A stretch of DNA of 64,000 bases from Streptomyces hyderabadensis (GTDB taxonomy: Bacteria > Actinomycetota > Actinomycetes > Streptomycetales > Streptomycetaceae). The translations under genes were made by a program, and so were the position numbers. Each line of letters opens with the position of its first letter. Positions within the stretch are counted from its first letter, which is position 1. This document shows positions 1 through 8,327 of the stretch, one piece after another. Where the stretch lies: NCBI RefSeq assembly GCF_020404845.1, contig NZ_JAIOJZ010000001.1, forward strand, positions 248,001 to 312,000. Direction: 5' to 3'. A model generated the notes under the pieces. The model was not told where the DNA came from and did not search any database. It was given only the letters and a program-made list of their open reading frames with translations.

Positions 1-1
1 G

Positions 2-388
2 ACCACGGTGTCATCCGCCTCGCCCGCCTCCCCCGTGCCGTCCGACGAGCCGACCGCGAAGCCCGAACCGACCGCGAAGCCGGGCGAGCCGCGGGACGTG
101 CGGGTGAGCGGCTACACGGCCGCGGACGGCGAGCTGACGGTGCACTTCACCGGCGGCGTGTGCTCCGACTACGCCGCCGAGGCCGAGGAGAGCGGCGGGA
201 AGGTGACCGTCACGGTGACCGAGACCCCGCATCCGGACAAGGTCTGCATCCTGATCGCCAAGGAGTACGAGCGGACGGTGCCGCTGGACCGGCCGCTGGG
301 CGACCGGACGGTGGTGGGCTCGGACGGCGAGGACATCCCGGTGCACAAGCCGGGCGCGCGGCTGCCGGCCCCGTCCGGGGGCCGCTGA
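2..388 (+). CDS. C-terminal part of an unrecognised, probably exported protein (5' end outside window)
   Basis: The reading frame is open to the left window edge, so this is the C-terminal ~128 residues of a longer protein and no start can be assigned. It begins with a low-complexity linker of Ser, Pro, Glu and Lys with two EPTAKP-type repeats. A compact ~85-residue beta-rich module follows (residues 35-110) with two cysteines, in GGVCSDYA and KVCILIA, that could form a disulfide. A Pro/Lys linker followed by a Cys-paired module is typical of secreted or surface proteins of Streptomyces, but I do not recognise the family. A strong terminator follows the stop codon. Confidence 0.6.
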   Translation, partial: TTVSSASPASPVPSDEPTAKPEPTAKPGEPRDVRVSGYTAADGELTVHFTGGVCSDYAAEAEESGGKVTVTVTETPHPDKVCILIAKEYERTVPLDRPLGDRTVVGSDGEDIPVHKPGARLPAPSGGR

Positions 389-405
389 ACCCGCGGCGTG
401 ACACG

Positions 406-450
406 ACAAGGGCGGCGGCCCGGGGAGGAACCCCGGGCCGCCGCCCTTGT
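406..450. terminator. Perfect 20-bp stem bidirectional terminator
   Basis: Arms 406-425 and 431-450 are exact reverse complements around a 5-nt loop. It lies between two convergent genes and can end transcription from both sides. There is no long U tract, as is usual for Streptomyces terminators. Confidence 0.85.
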
Positions 451-479
451 CACGCTCGGGTGCCGTGCGGCTCGGCCCG

Positions 480-836
480 TCAGCTGAACGAGTCGCCGCA
501 GGCGCAGGAGCCCGTCGCGTTCGGGTTGTCGATCGTGAAGCCCTGCTTCTCGATCGTGTCCACGAAGTCGATGGTGGCTCCGCCCAGGTACGGGGCGCTC
601 ATGCGGTCGGTGGTGACCTTGACGCCGCCGAAGTCCTTCACCACGTCGCCGTCGAGCGAGCGCTCGTCGAAGAAGAGCTGGTAGCGCAGGCCGGAGCAGC
701 CGCCGGGCTGGACGGCGACGCGCAGCGCGAGGTCGTCGCGGCCTTCCTGGTCGAGCAGCGCCTTGACCTTCGACGCGGCGGCGTCGGTCAGGATGATGCC
801 GTCGGTGACGGTGGTGGTCTCGTCCGATACGGACAT
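480..836 (-). CDS. erpA: A-type iron-sulfur cluster carrier/insertion protein (ErpA/HesB-IscA family)
   Basis: A 118-residue A-type carrier that receives a nascent Fe-S cluster and passes it to apo-enzymes in the cytoplasm. The three cluster-binding cysteines are present: Cys47 in GGCSGL, and Cys111 and Cys113 in the C-terminal SCACGDSF. Length and the conserved YQLFFDE segment match the HesB/IscA family. The ATG at 836 is preceded by GGGAGAG on the minus strand. It is divergent from nadA, whose product is a [4Fe-4S] enzyme, so a supply relationship is plausible but is inferred from position only. The erpA symbol is a family-level assignment; iscA-like would be equally fair. Confidence 0.9.
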   Translation of the reverse strand: MSVSDETTTVTDGIILTDAAASKVKALLDQEGRDDLALRVAVQPGGCSGLRYQLFFDERSLDGDVVKDFGGVKVTTDRMSAPYLGGATIDFVDTIEKQGFTIDNPNATGSCACGDSFS

Positions 837-1162
837 CTACATCTCTCCCGGGTTGTACGGAGACTGCTTGCCGACGGTGTCAACCGACGGAGCCGCGGAT
901 TCATTCCGGGCACGGCCGAGTCTTTGTCCTCGGCGTCCCCTTCATGCTCGCACACGCCCCCGCCGACGGTCAGCGGCCTGTGGACGGCGACCGCGGACCA
1001 CGGCCGCGGACGACGGCTCGGGGGCGGCTCGGGCGGCGGCTCGGGCGCCGGGATTCACGTCACACCGACACTATGGGCATCGTCAAAGTGACGTGAAGCG
1101 GTTATGATATATAGCGTCAGTTCGACGAAAAGGTCGATCGAAAAGTAGAAAGGGTGCGTGTC
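837..1162. promoter_or_regulatory. Divergent promoter region between erpA and nadA
   Basis: There is no gene in this 326-bp gap. Toward nadA, a TATGAT -10 box lies at 1103-1108 in an AT-rich patch unusual for the window (1101-1114). It has only a weak TCGTCA -35 element 17 bp upstream. An imperfect dyad follows, TTCGA at 1121-1125 and TCGAA at 1137-1141, just before the ribosome site, and could be an operator. Toward erpA, a TTGACA (reverse complement of 878-883) is a possible -35 element. The -10 assignment for nadA is the best supported part. Confidence 0.45.
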
Positions 1163-2347
1163 GTGACCACCGCCCAAACCCAGGAGCTCGACGTACAGCC
1201 GACGCCCCTCGCCCTGCTGCTGCTCGGCCGCGAGGCCGATCCGAGGAGCGAGCGCGGAGTGGAGTGCCCCGGGGACCTGCCCTCGGCCTCCGACCCGGAC
1301 CTGGTCGCGCGCGCCCGTGCGGCCAAGGAGAAGCTCGGTGACAAGGTCTTCGTCCTCGGTCACCACTACCAGCGCGACGAGGTCATCCAGTTCGCCGACG
1401 TCACGGGCGACTCCTTCAAGCTGGCCCGGGACGCGGCCGCGCGCCCGGAGGCCGAGTACATCGTCTTCTGCGGTGTGCACTTCATGGCGGAGTCGGCCGA
1501 CATCCTGACCTCGGACGACCAGAAGGTGGTCCTGCCCGACCTGGCGGCCGGCTGCTCCATGGCGGACATGGCCACCGCCGAGCAGGTCGCCGAGTGCTGG
1601 GACGTGCTGACCGAGGCCGGGATCGCCGAGCAGGTCGTGCCCGTGTCGTACATGAACTCCTCCGCGGACATCAAGGCGTTCACCGGCAAGCACGGCGGCA
1701 CCATCTGCACCTCGTCCAACGCCAAGCGCGCCCTGGACTGGGCCTTCGAGCAGGGCGAGAAGGTCCTGTTCCTGCCGGACCAGCACCTGGGCCGCAACAC
1801 GGCGGTGCGGGACATGGGCATGTCCCTGGAGGACTGCGTCGTCTACAACCCGCACAAGCCGAACGGCGGGCTGAGCGCGCAGGAGCTGCGCGGGGCGAAG
1901 ATGATCCTGTGGCGCGGGCACTGCTCGGTGCACGGCCGCTTCAGCCTCGACTCGGTGAACGACGTGCGGGAGCGCATACCGGGCGTGAACGTCCTGGTGC
2001 ACCCGGAGTGCAAGCACGAGGTCGTGGCCGCGGCGGACTACGTCGGCTCGACCGAGTACATCATCAAGGCCCTGGAGGCGGCCCCGGCCGGTTCCAAGTG
2101 GGCCATCGGCACCGAACTGAACCTGGTCCGCCGCCTGGCGAACCGTTTCGCCCCCGAGGGCAAGGAGATCGTCTTCCTCGACAAGACGGTCTGCTTCTGC
2201 TCGACCATGAACCGCATCGACCTCCCGCACCTGGTCTGGGCCCTCGAATCCCTGGCCGAGGGCACCCTGGTCAACCGCATCGAGGTCGACAAGGAGACGG
2301 AGGCGTTCGCCAAGCTGGCCCTGGAGCGGATGCTGGCGCTGCCGTAA
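1163..2347 (+). CDS. nadA: Quinolinate synthase NadA
   Basis: Condenses iminoaspartate with dihydroxyacetone phosphate to quinolinate in de novo NAD synthesis, using an oxygen-sensitive [4Fe-4S] cluster. Visible family motifs are VLGHHYQRDEV near residue 65, VFCGVHFMAE near 101 (first cluster Cys ~103), HPECKHEV, and KTVCFCSTMN near the C-terminus. At 394 residues it belongs to the longer actinobacterial NadA form. I chose GTG 1163 over the in-frame GTG 1154 because AAAGG ends at 1153: it would abut 1154 but sits nine bases from 1163. nadB and nadC are not adjacent. A hairpin terminator follows the stop. Confidence 0.95.
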   Translation: MTTAQTQELDVQPTPLALLLLGREADPRSERGVECPGDLPSASDPDLVARARAAKEKLGDKVFVLGHHYQRDEVIQFADVTGDSFKLARDAAARPEAEYIVFCGVHFMAESADILTSDDQKVVLPDLAAGCSMADMATAEQVAECWDVLTEAGIAEQVVPVSYMNSSADIKAFTGKHGGTICTSSNAKRALDWAFEQGEKVLFLPDQHLGRNTAVRDMGMSLEDCVVYNPHKPNGGLSAQELRGAKMILWRGHCSVHGRFSLDSVNDVRERIPGVNVLVHPECKHEVVAAADYVGSTEYIIKALEAAPAGSKWAIGTELNLVRRLANRFAPEGKEIVFLDKTVCFCSTMNRIDLPHLVWALESLAEGTLVNRIEVDKETEAFAKLALERMLALP

Positions 2348-2364
2348 CCGGCCCCCGCGCGCAC

Positions 2365-2406
2365 GGGCCCCGCCCGGTCACCTTCTGCGGCGACCGGACG
2401 GGGCCC
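2365..2406 (+). terminator. Terminator after nadA
   Basis: Arms 2365-2379 and 2392-2406 pair over 15 bp with one mismatch around a 12-nt loop, followed by TTCT. Confidence 0.7.
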
Positions 2407-2517
2407 TTCTCGATCCGCGCAGGAAGGTGCGGCCCTGAGTGCACACCTTCAGCGGCGTCGTTGGCCCGCGGGGCCGCCTGTGCGACGGTGGGGTCCGGGA
2501 GCGACTGGAGGGCTGTC

Positions 2518-2673
2518 ATGGCAGGTCAGGGGCAGGTCCCCGGTGGGGACGGGGGTTCGTTCGGCCGCGGGGCGGGGCAGGGGTGCGGATTCTGCATGGG
2601 TGTGCTGCTGGCCCTGGTGATCCTCGCGGCGGTCGTGCTGTTCGGCGGCATCGCCGCGCTGTCGGGACACTGA
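2518..2673 (+). CDS. Small single-span membrane protein, 51 residues
   Basis: A short gene easily missed by ORF calling. The ATG at 2518 has a good TGGAGGG ribosome site five bases upstream. The product is a Gly/Gln-rich ~25-residue N-terminus with GQGCGFCMG (two Cys three residues apart), then one hydrophobic helix of about 20 residues and a short tail ending ALSGH. It is probably anchored in the cytoplasmic membrane with the Cys pair at the interface. It lies between the nadA terminator and a terminator facing the RND gene, so it seems to be its own transcription unit. Function unknown. Confidence 0.55.
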   Translation: MAGQGQVPGGDGGSFGRGAGQGCGFCMGVLLALVILAAVVLFGGIAALSGH

Positions 2674-2730
2674 CGCCCCCGCGCCGCACCGCGCCGCCTC
2701 GGCGCCGGCCCGTCTGCCGTTCCTCGCACG

Positions 2731-2762
2731 GGCGCCCCCGTGGGAGAGTCCACGGGGGCGCC
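2731..2762. terminator. Bidirectional terminator between the small membrane protein and the RND exporter gene
   Basis: Perfect 13-bp arms at 2731-2743 and 2750-2762 with a 6-nt loop, placed between convergent genes. Confidence 0.8.
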
Positions 2763-2781
2763 TGCGTCGGGCCGGCAGGTG

Positions 2782-5700
2782 TCAGACCTGGGCCGGCTCC
2801 GCTTCCTCCGACGGCTGCTGCGACTGCTCGGGCAGGCCCTTCTTCGCGGCCCGCTTCTTCGCGCGCCGCTCCTTGCGCAGCTCCAGCATCGCGTAGAGCG
2901 TCGGGACCAGCAGCAGGGTCAGCAGCGTCGACGTGATCAGACCGCCGATCACGACCACCGCGAGCGGCTGGGCGATGAAGCCGCCCTCGCCGGTGACGCC
3001 CAGCGCCATCGGGAGCAGGGCGAAGATCGTCGCCAGGGCCGTCATGAGGATCGGGCGCAGCCGGTGGCGGCCGCCCTCGATGACGGCCTCGACGACGCCG
3101 TAGCCCTGCTTGCGGTACTGGTTGATCAGGTCGATCAGCACGATGGCGTTGGTGACCACGATGCCGATCAGCATCAGCATGCCGATCATCGCCGGGACGC
3201 CCATCGGGGTGCCCGTGGCGACCAGCAGGCCGATCGCGCCGGTCGCCGCGAACGGGATCGACACCAGCAGGATCAGCGGCTGGGCCAGCGACCGGAAGGT
3301 GCCGACCAGCAGCATGAACACGATGGCGATCGCCGCGAGCATGGCGAGACCCAGGTTGACGAAGGCCTCGTCCTGGTCCGCGGTGACGCCGCCGATCTCG
3401 GCGGTGGCGCCGGCCGGCAGGTCCAGGCCGTTGATCTTCGACTGGAGGTCCGCGCTGACCGCGCCGGTGTTGTCGCCGGTCGGCTTGGCGGTGATGGTCG
3501 CCGCGCGCTGCCCGTCGATGCGGGTCATCGACACCGGGCCGTCCACCAGCTGCACGGTGGCGATGTCACCGAGCTTCGCCGGGCCCAGGTTCAGCGCCTT
3601 CAGCTCGGCCATGGTGTCGGCGGGCTGCGCCGACCGGATGACCACGTCGCGCTCGGTGTCGTCCAGGGTGGCCTTGGCGGCCGGGGTGCCGCGCACCGCC
3701 TGGGCGACGGCCGCGCCGAGGGTCTGGTCGCTGAAGCCGGCCTCGGCGGCCTTCGCGTTGGCCTTGACCGAGATCCGCGGCACGCTCTGCGCCAGGTCGC
3801 TGGTGACGTCGGTGACGTCGTCGAGTCCGGCGACCGTCTTGCGGACCTGCTCGGAGGCCTCGCGGAGCACCTGCGCGTCGGCCGCCTTGACGACGACGCT
3901 CAGGTCCTGGCTGCCGAAGCCGTCACCGGCGGCGATGGTGGTGGTGCCGATGCCGTCGCCGAGCTCGGCCAGCCCGTCCTCGATGTGGTCCTGGACGTCG
4001 TCGGCGTTCGCCGAGTCCTCCAGCATGATCTGGTACGAGGCCTGGTTGGTGTCCGTGCCGCCGCCGAAGGCGGCCATGAAGCCGGACGAACCGATGGTGA
4101 CCTGGAAGTCCTTGACGCCCTCGGTGTCGCCGAGCAGCTTCTCGACCTTCTTCACCTGCGCGTCGGTCGCGCCGAGGCTGGTGCCGGGCTTCAGCTCCTG
4201 CTTGACGCTGAGCACCTCCTGCTCGCCCTGGTCGAAGAAGTTGGTCTTCAGCAGCGGCGCCATGCCGAAGGTGCCGACCAGCACGACGACCGCGATGGCC
4301 ACGCTGGTCAGGCGGCGGCGGGTGGCGAAGCGCAGGACGGGGACGTAGAAGCGCTGCAGGCGGCTCTTGGCCTCCTTCTCCTCGGCCAGCCTGCGGGCCT
4401 CGGCCGCGTCCTCGGGGGTGCCCTTCGGGGGCCGCAGGAACCAGTACGACAGCACCGGGACCACCGTCAGCGACACCAGCAGGGACGCGAGCAGCGCCGC
4501 GGTGACGGTGAGGCTGAAGGAGCCGAACAGCTCGCCGACCATGCCGCCGACCAGACCGATCGGCAGGAACACGGCGACGGTGGTGAGCGTGGAGGAGGTG
4601 ACCGCCCCGGCGACCTCGCGGACGGCGCCCAGGATGGCGTCCTTGCGCTCCTCGCCGTAGCCGAGGTGGCGCTTGATGTTCTCCAGGACCACGATCGAGT
4701 CGTCGACGACCCGGCCGATGGCGATGGTCAGCGCGCCCAGCGTCAGCATGTTGAGCGACAGGTCGCGCGTCCACAGGACGATCAGCGCCAGCACCACCGA
4801 CAGCGGGATGGAGACCGCGGTGACCAGGGTGGAGCGGAGCGACGCGAGGAAGACCAGGATGACCAGGACGGCGAAGAGCAGTCCGAGCCCGCCCTCCGTG
4901 GTCAGGCCGGAGATGGCCTTGGACACGGCCGGGCCCTGGTCGCTGACGACGGTGAGGGTGGCGCCGGAACCGAGCTGCTCGCGCAGGTCGGGGAGCTTGT
5001 CCTCGACGGCGTTCGAGATGGAGACCGCACTGCCGTCGTGGTCCATCGTCACGGCGACCGCGAGGGACGGCTTGCCGTTGGTGCGGGTGAGGGAGTCGGC
5101 CCGGGCCTCCTCCTCCTTGACGGTGGCGACGTCGCCGAGGCGGACGGGCTTGACGACGCCCTCACCGGTGACCATGAGGTCCTGGATCTGCTTGACCGAG
5201 GTGAAGCCGCCGCCGACCTGGACGGTGCGGTTGGCGCCGCCCTCGTCGAAGGAACCGGCCGGGACGGTCGCGCCGCCGGCCTGCAGGGACTGGGCGAGCA
5301 CCTGCGGGCTCACCTTCGCCGCGGCCAGCTTCGCCGGGTCCGGCGTGACCGTAACCTCGACGTCGCGGACGCCGTCGACCACGACCTGGGCGACCCCGTC
5401 GATGTCCTTCAGCTCGGAGACGACGGTCTTGTCGAGCTGGTCGGCCAGCGCCTGCTGGTCCTTGTCCGAGGTGACGGCGAGGACGACGGTCGGGATGTCG
5501 TCCGTCGAGCCGGAGATCACCTGCGGGTCCACGTCCTCCGGGAGCTGGGCGCGGGCCCGGTTCACGGCCTGCTGGACGTCGGCGACCAGCTGCTGGGTGT
5601 TCGGGCCGTAGTCGAAGGACGCCATGATGACGGCGCTGCCCTCACTGGCCGTGGAGGTGACGCCCGAGATCCCGTCCACCGCTTCGAGGTTGTCCTCGAT

Positions 5701-5901
5701 CGGCTCGACGACCTGCTTCTCGACCACGTCCGGCGAGGCACCCTGGTACGGAGCCAGCACCGACACCATGGGCAGTTCGATGGTGGGCAGCAGCTGCTGC
5801 TTGAGCTGGGGGATCGCGATCGCCCCGAAGACGAGCGCGACGATCGACATCAGCCCTATCAGGGCCCGTTGCGCGAGGCTGAATCTCGACAGCCAGGACA
5901 T
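2782..5901 (-). CDS. RND (HAE1/AcrB-type) efflux transporter
   Basis: A 1039-residue proton-driven exporter of the hydrophobe/amphiphile RND family, in the cytoplasmic membrane. It opens with a basic N-terminus and first membrane span, then the AcrB-like PTIELPMVSV and GASPDVVEKQVVEPIE segments. The TM4 proton-relay motif appears as GRVVDDSIVVLENIKRHL near residue 390, with the paired Asp. A second large extracytoplasmic loop and a second half follow, ending in a Lys/Arg-rich tail. HAE1 pumps usually work with a periplasmic adaptor and an outer-membrane channel; neither gene is adjacent and the host is monoderm, so it probably acts alone. It lies just downstream of a two-component system on the same strand, with a perfect palindrome in between. 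Confidence 0.9.
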   Translation of the reverse strand: MSWLSRFSLAQRALIGLMSIVALVFGAIAIPQLKQQLLPTIELPMVSVLAPYQGASPDVVEKQVVEPIEDNLEAVDGISGVTSTASEGSAVIMASFDYGPNTQQLVADVQQAVNRARAQLPEDVDPQVISGSTDDIPTVVLAVTSDKDQQALADQLDKTVVSELKDIDGVAQVVVDGVRDVEVTVTPDPAKLAAAKVSPQVLAQSLQAGGATVPAGSFDEGGANRTVQVGGGFTSVKQIQDLMVTGEGVVKPVRLGDVATVKEEEARADSLTRTNGKPSLAVAVTMDHDGSAVSISNAVEDKLPDLREQLGSGATLTVVSDQGPAVSKAISGLTTEGGLGLLFAVLVILVFLASLRSTLVTAVSIPLSVVLALIVLWTRDLSLNMLTLGALTIAIGRVVDDSIVVLENIKRHLGYGEERKDAILGAVREVAGAVTSSTLTTVAVFLPIGLVGGMVGELFGSFSLTVTAALLASLLVSLTVVPVLSYWFLRPPKGTPEDAAEARRLAEEKEAKSRLQRFYVPVLRFATRRRLTSVAIAVVVLVGTFGMAPLLKTNFFDQGEQEVLSVKQELKPGTSLGATDAQVKKVEKLLGDTEGVKDFQVTIGSSGFMAAFGGGTDTNQASYQIMLEDSANADDVQDHIEDGLAELGDGIGTTTIAAGDGFGSQDLSVVVKAADAQVLREASEQVRKTVAGLDDVTDVTSDLAQSVPRISVKANAKAAEAGFSDQTLGAAVAQAVRGTPAAKATLDDTERDVVIRSAQPADTMAELKALNLGPAKLGDIATVQLVDGPVSMTRIDGQRAATITAKPTGDNTGAVSADLQSKINGLDLPAGATAEIGGVTADQDEAFVNLGLAMLAAIAIVFMLLVGTFRSLAQPLILLVSIPFAATGAIGLLVATGTPMGVPAMIGMLMLIGIVVTNAIVLIDLINQYRKQGYGVVEAVIEGGRHRLRPILMTALATIFALLPMALGVTGEGGFIAQPLAVVVIGGLITSTLLTLLLVPTLYAMLELRKERRAKKRAAKKGLPEQSQQPSEEAEPAQV

Positions 5902-6000
5902 GGATCAGGGTCTCTCTTCTGTGGCCGAGCGGGGGACGGGGCACATGGCAGCGCCGGGCGCGGGCGACACAGGTGAGCGCCCACCCCAACACCCTGAGCC

Positions 6001-6016
6001 ATGCGGGGCCCCGCAT
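6001..6016. promoter_or_regulatory. 16-bp perfect palindrome upstream of the RND gene
   Basis: ATGCGGGGCCCCGCAT is an exact palindrome without spacer, 100 bp upstream of the RND start codon and 66 bp past the response-regulator stop. A near-identical site lies at 8037-8052, upstream of the kinase gene. The paired placement suggests a binding site for the encoded response regulator; this is inference. Confidence 0.5.
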
Positions 6017-6081
6017 CCCTAGGCCCCAGGTCCATTTCCTTATCCCGCGCCTACTCCCCCCGCAGTACACGGGAGCGGCAC

Positions 6082-6765
6082 TCACTCCACCCTTGGACGT
6101 ACCAGCCCGGATTCGTACGCGATGACGACCAGTTGGGCGCGGTCCCGGGCGCCCAGCTTGGCCATGGCTCGGTTCACGTGGGTCTTCACGGTGAGCGGGC
6201 TGACTTCCAGGCGCTCGGCGATCTCGTCGTTGGAGTGCCCGCCGGCCACCTGGACCAGCACCTCGCGCTCCCGCACGGTCAGCGACTCCAGCCGCTCGGC
6301 GCGGGCCGGGTCGCGGTCCTCGGCGGCCGTGTCCTGCTGGGCGAGGAAGCGGGCGATCAGCCCCTTGGTGGCGGTCGGCGACAGCAGCGCCTCGCCGCCG
6401 GCCGCGACCCGGATCGCGCTGAGCAGTTCCTCGGGCTCCGAACCCTTGCCGAGGAAGCCGGAGGCACCGGCGCGCAGCGACTGCACCACGTAGTCGTCGA
6501 CCTCGAAGGTGGTCAGTATGACCACGCGGACGTGGGCGAGGGCCGGGTCGGCGCTGATCATGCGGGTGGCGGCGAGACCGTCGGTGCCGGGCATCCGGAT
6601 GTCCATCAGCACCACGTCGGCCCGCCGCTCGGCGGCCAGCCGGGCCGCCTCCGCGCCGTCGGACGCCTCCCCCACCACCTCCATGTCGGGCTCGGAGTCG
6701 ACCAGCACCCGGAAGGCGCTGCGCAGCAGCGCCTGGTCGTCGGCGAGCAGGACACGGATCGTCAT
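6082..6765 (-). CDS. LuxR/NarL-family response regulator
   Basis: A 227-residue response regulator. The N-terminal receiver domain (residues 3-118) has the acidic pair in LLADDQ, the phospho-acceptor Asp55 in VVLMDIRMPG, Thr in VILTTFE and Lys in GFLGKG. The C-terminal GerE/LuxR helix-turn-helix (~160-215) contains LTVREREVLVQVAGG and SPLTVKTHVNRAMAKL. The start codon overlaps the kinase stop by 4 bp (ATGA, 6762-6765), so the pair is translationally coupled. GAGGGA lies a few bases upstream of the ATG. The likely partner is the kinase encoded upstream; candidate binding sites are the palindromes at 6001 and 8037. Confidence 0.92.
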   Translation of the reverse strand: MTIRVLLADDQALLRSAFRVLVDSEPDMEVVGEASDGAEAARLAAERRADVVLMDIRMPGTDGLAATRMISADPALAHVRVVILTTFEVDDYVVQSLRAGASGFLGKGSEPEELLSAIRVAAGGEALLSPTATKGLIARFLAQQDTAAEDRDPARAERLESLTVREREVLVQVAGGHSNDEIAERLEVSPLTVKTHVNRAMAKLGARDRAQLVVIAYESGLVRPRVE

Positions 6766-8003
6766 ACGGGGTCCCTCGTGGCTTGGGGGGCGGCGTCGGT
6801 ACGGCTCCTGACCGGAAGGATCGCATGCACGCGGAAACCGCCGCCGTAGCGGGGACCGGTGGTGAGGGTGCCGCGCACGGCGGTGACGCGCTCGCGCATG
6901 CCGAGCAGCCCGTGCCCGCCGCCCTCGACCGGGGCGTCCGGGGCCTCGCCCTCGCCCGTCCCGTCGTCGAGCACGGTCACCTCGATGTTCGGACCGACCC
7001 GCACGACGCTGACCTCCGCCTTCGCCTGCCGTCCCGCGTGCTTCTGCACATTGGTCAGCGCCTCCTGGATGATGCGGTACGCGGCCAGGTCGACGGCGGC
7101 GGGCAGCTCGGTGTCCTGGTCGGTGCGGGCCAGCTCGACCCGCAGTCCGGCGTGGTGGAAGGTGCTCACGAGTTCGTCGAGGCGGGCGAGGCCCGGGGCG
7201 GGCTCGGTCGGTGCCTCCGGGTCGCCGGACTGGCGGAGCAGGCCGACGGTGGCCCGCAGCTCGTCCAGCGCGGAGCGGCTGGCCTCCCGTACGTGGGCGA
7301 GCGCCTCCTTGGCCTGGTCGGGGCGCTTGTCCATGACGTGCGAGGCGACCCCGGCCTGCACGTTGACCAGCGCGATGTGGTGGGCGACCACGTCGTGCAG
7401 GTCGCGGGCGATGCGCAGCCGTTCCTCGGCGACCCGGCGGCGGGCCTCCTCCTCCCGGGTGCGCTCGGCCTTCTCCGCCCGGTCCCGGATGGCCTGCACG
7501 AAGGCGCGGCGGCTGCGGACGGCGTCCCCGGCGGTGGCGCCGATGCCGGTCCAGGCGAAGACGGCGAGGTTCTCCTGCGCGTACCAGGGCAGGGGGCCGG
7601 CGAGCATCGCGGCGCCGGTGAGCACCGTCATGGTGAGCAGGCCGACCCGCCAGGTGGTGTGGCGGTCGGTGGAGGCGGCGACGGTGAAGAGGGCGATGAC
7701 GGCGGACATCACGACCGGGGCGCGCGGGTCGCCGGTGACGCTCTCGACCACGGAGACGGCACCGGTGACGACGAGGACCGCCATCGGTGCCCGCCGGCGG
7801 AAGGCGAGCGCGGCGGCGCCGGCGGTCATGAGGGCGAGGCTGAGCGCGTCCGGGGTGCGCAGGCCCCAGCTGACGCCCTCCGGGCCGTGCGGGTCCACGA
7901 AGGAACCGGCGACCATGCACAGCAGGACGGCCGCGGCGAGGGCGGTGTCCAGGGCGGAGGGGTGGGCGCCGATGGTGCAGCGGGCGCGGGCGAGGGTGCT
8001 CAC
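6762..8003 (-). CDS. NarL-type sensor histidine kinase
   Basis: A 413-residue membrane kinase. The N-terminal half has several hydrophobic helices (about residues 15-160) with only short loops, suggesting intramembrane or envelope sensing. A coiled linker rich in Arg/Glu follows. The HisKA_3 dimerisation motif is RIARDLHDVVAHHIALV with the phospho-His near 208, and the HATPase_c domain follows (ALTNVQKHAG, DDGTGEG, GGHGLLGMRERV). The GTG start has no ribosome site. TACCGT ends 8 bases before it, so the mRNA may be leaderless. It forms an operon with the response regulator. Confidence 0.92.
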   Translation of the reverse strand: MSTLARARCTIGAHPSALDTALAAAVLLCMVAGSFVDPHGPEGVSWGLRTPDALSLALMTAGAAALAFRRRAPMAVLVVTGAVSVVESVTGDPRAPVVMSAVIALFTVAASTDRHTTWRVGLLTMTVLTGAAMLAGPLPWYAQENLAVFAWTGIGATAGDAVRSRRAFVQAIRDRAEKAERTREEEARRRVAEERLRIARDLHDVVAHHIALVNVQAGVASHVMDKRPDQAKEALAHVREASRSALDELRATVGLLRQSGDPEAPTEPAPGLARLDELVSTFHHAGLRVELARTDQDTELPAAVDLAAYRIIQEALTNVQKHAGRQAKAEVSVVRVGPNIEVTVLDDGTGEGEAPDAPVEGGGHGLLGMRERVTAVRGTLTTGPRYGGGFRVHAILPVRSRTDAAPQATRDPV

Positions 8004-8036
8004 GGTTTTTTACGGTAGCTGGAGTGGGGGTGTCTT

Positions 8037-8052
8037 ATGAGGGGCCCCGCAT
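8037..8052. promoter_or_regulatory. Near-perfect palindrome upstream of the histidine kinase gene
   Basis: ATGAGGGGCCCCGCAT differs from the 6001-6016 palindrome at one base. It sits 34-49 bp upstream of the kinase GTG, across its probable promoter, fitting autoregulation by the response regulator. Confidence 0.5.
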
Positions 8053-8057
8053 GCAGT

Positions 8058-8327
8058 GGGCGTCTTGAGGGGAGCTGCGCCCCCGGGCCCCCGCTTCGGC
8101 CCTGGACGGGCCTCGCCCTCAAACGCCGGACGGGCTGGATGTGCCGACCCGCGCCGGAAAGGCACCGAAACAGGCTGGATATGCCGACCCGCGTCGGAAA
8201 GGCACCGAAACGGGCTGGATGCGCCGGTCCGCGTCGGAAAGGGACCGAAACGGGCTGGGGATATCGACCCGCGTCGACAGGGTACCGGGCGGGCTGATGG
8301 TTGCCTGCCTGCGTCAGGAAGGCACCG
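8058..8327. repeat. Dispersed intergenic element followed by a 40-bp tandem repeat array
   Basis: There is no gene in this gap. The left part (about 8065-8140) contains CCCCCGCTTCGGCC and CTCAAACGCCGGACGGGC; the same segment occurs inverted at 38145-38225. From 8131 follow tandem units of 40 bp beginning CGGGCTGGAT, at 8131, 8171, 8211 and 8251, and a degenerate fifth at 8290. Each unit carries GCCGACCCGCGYCGGAAAGG followed by CACCGAAA or a close variant. There are no unique spacers, so it is not a CRISPR. Any apparent coding here is the repeat read in frame. Confidence 0.8.

Noticed and set aside
2740..5976. Very long open frame (1078 codons) on the plus strand opposite the RND exporter gene
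   Set aside because: It is rich in Arg, Asp, Gly and Val with no domain motif. Such frames arise opposite high-GC genes. The minus-strand RND reading shows clear family motifs and normal third-position GC bias.
8131..8300. Possible CRISPR array
   Set aside because: The units are contiguous 40-bp tandem repeats without unique spacers, and no cas genes are present.
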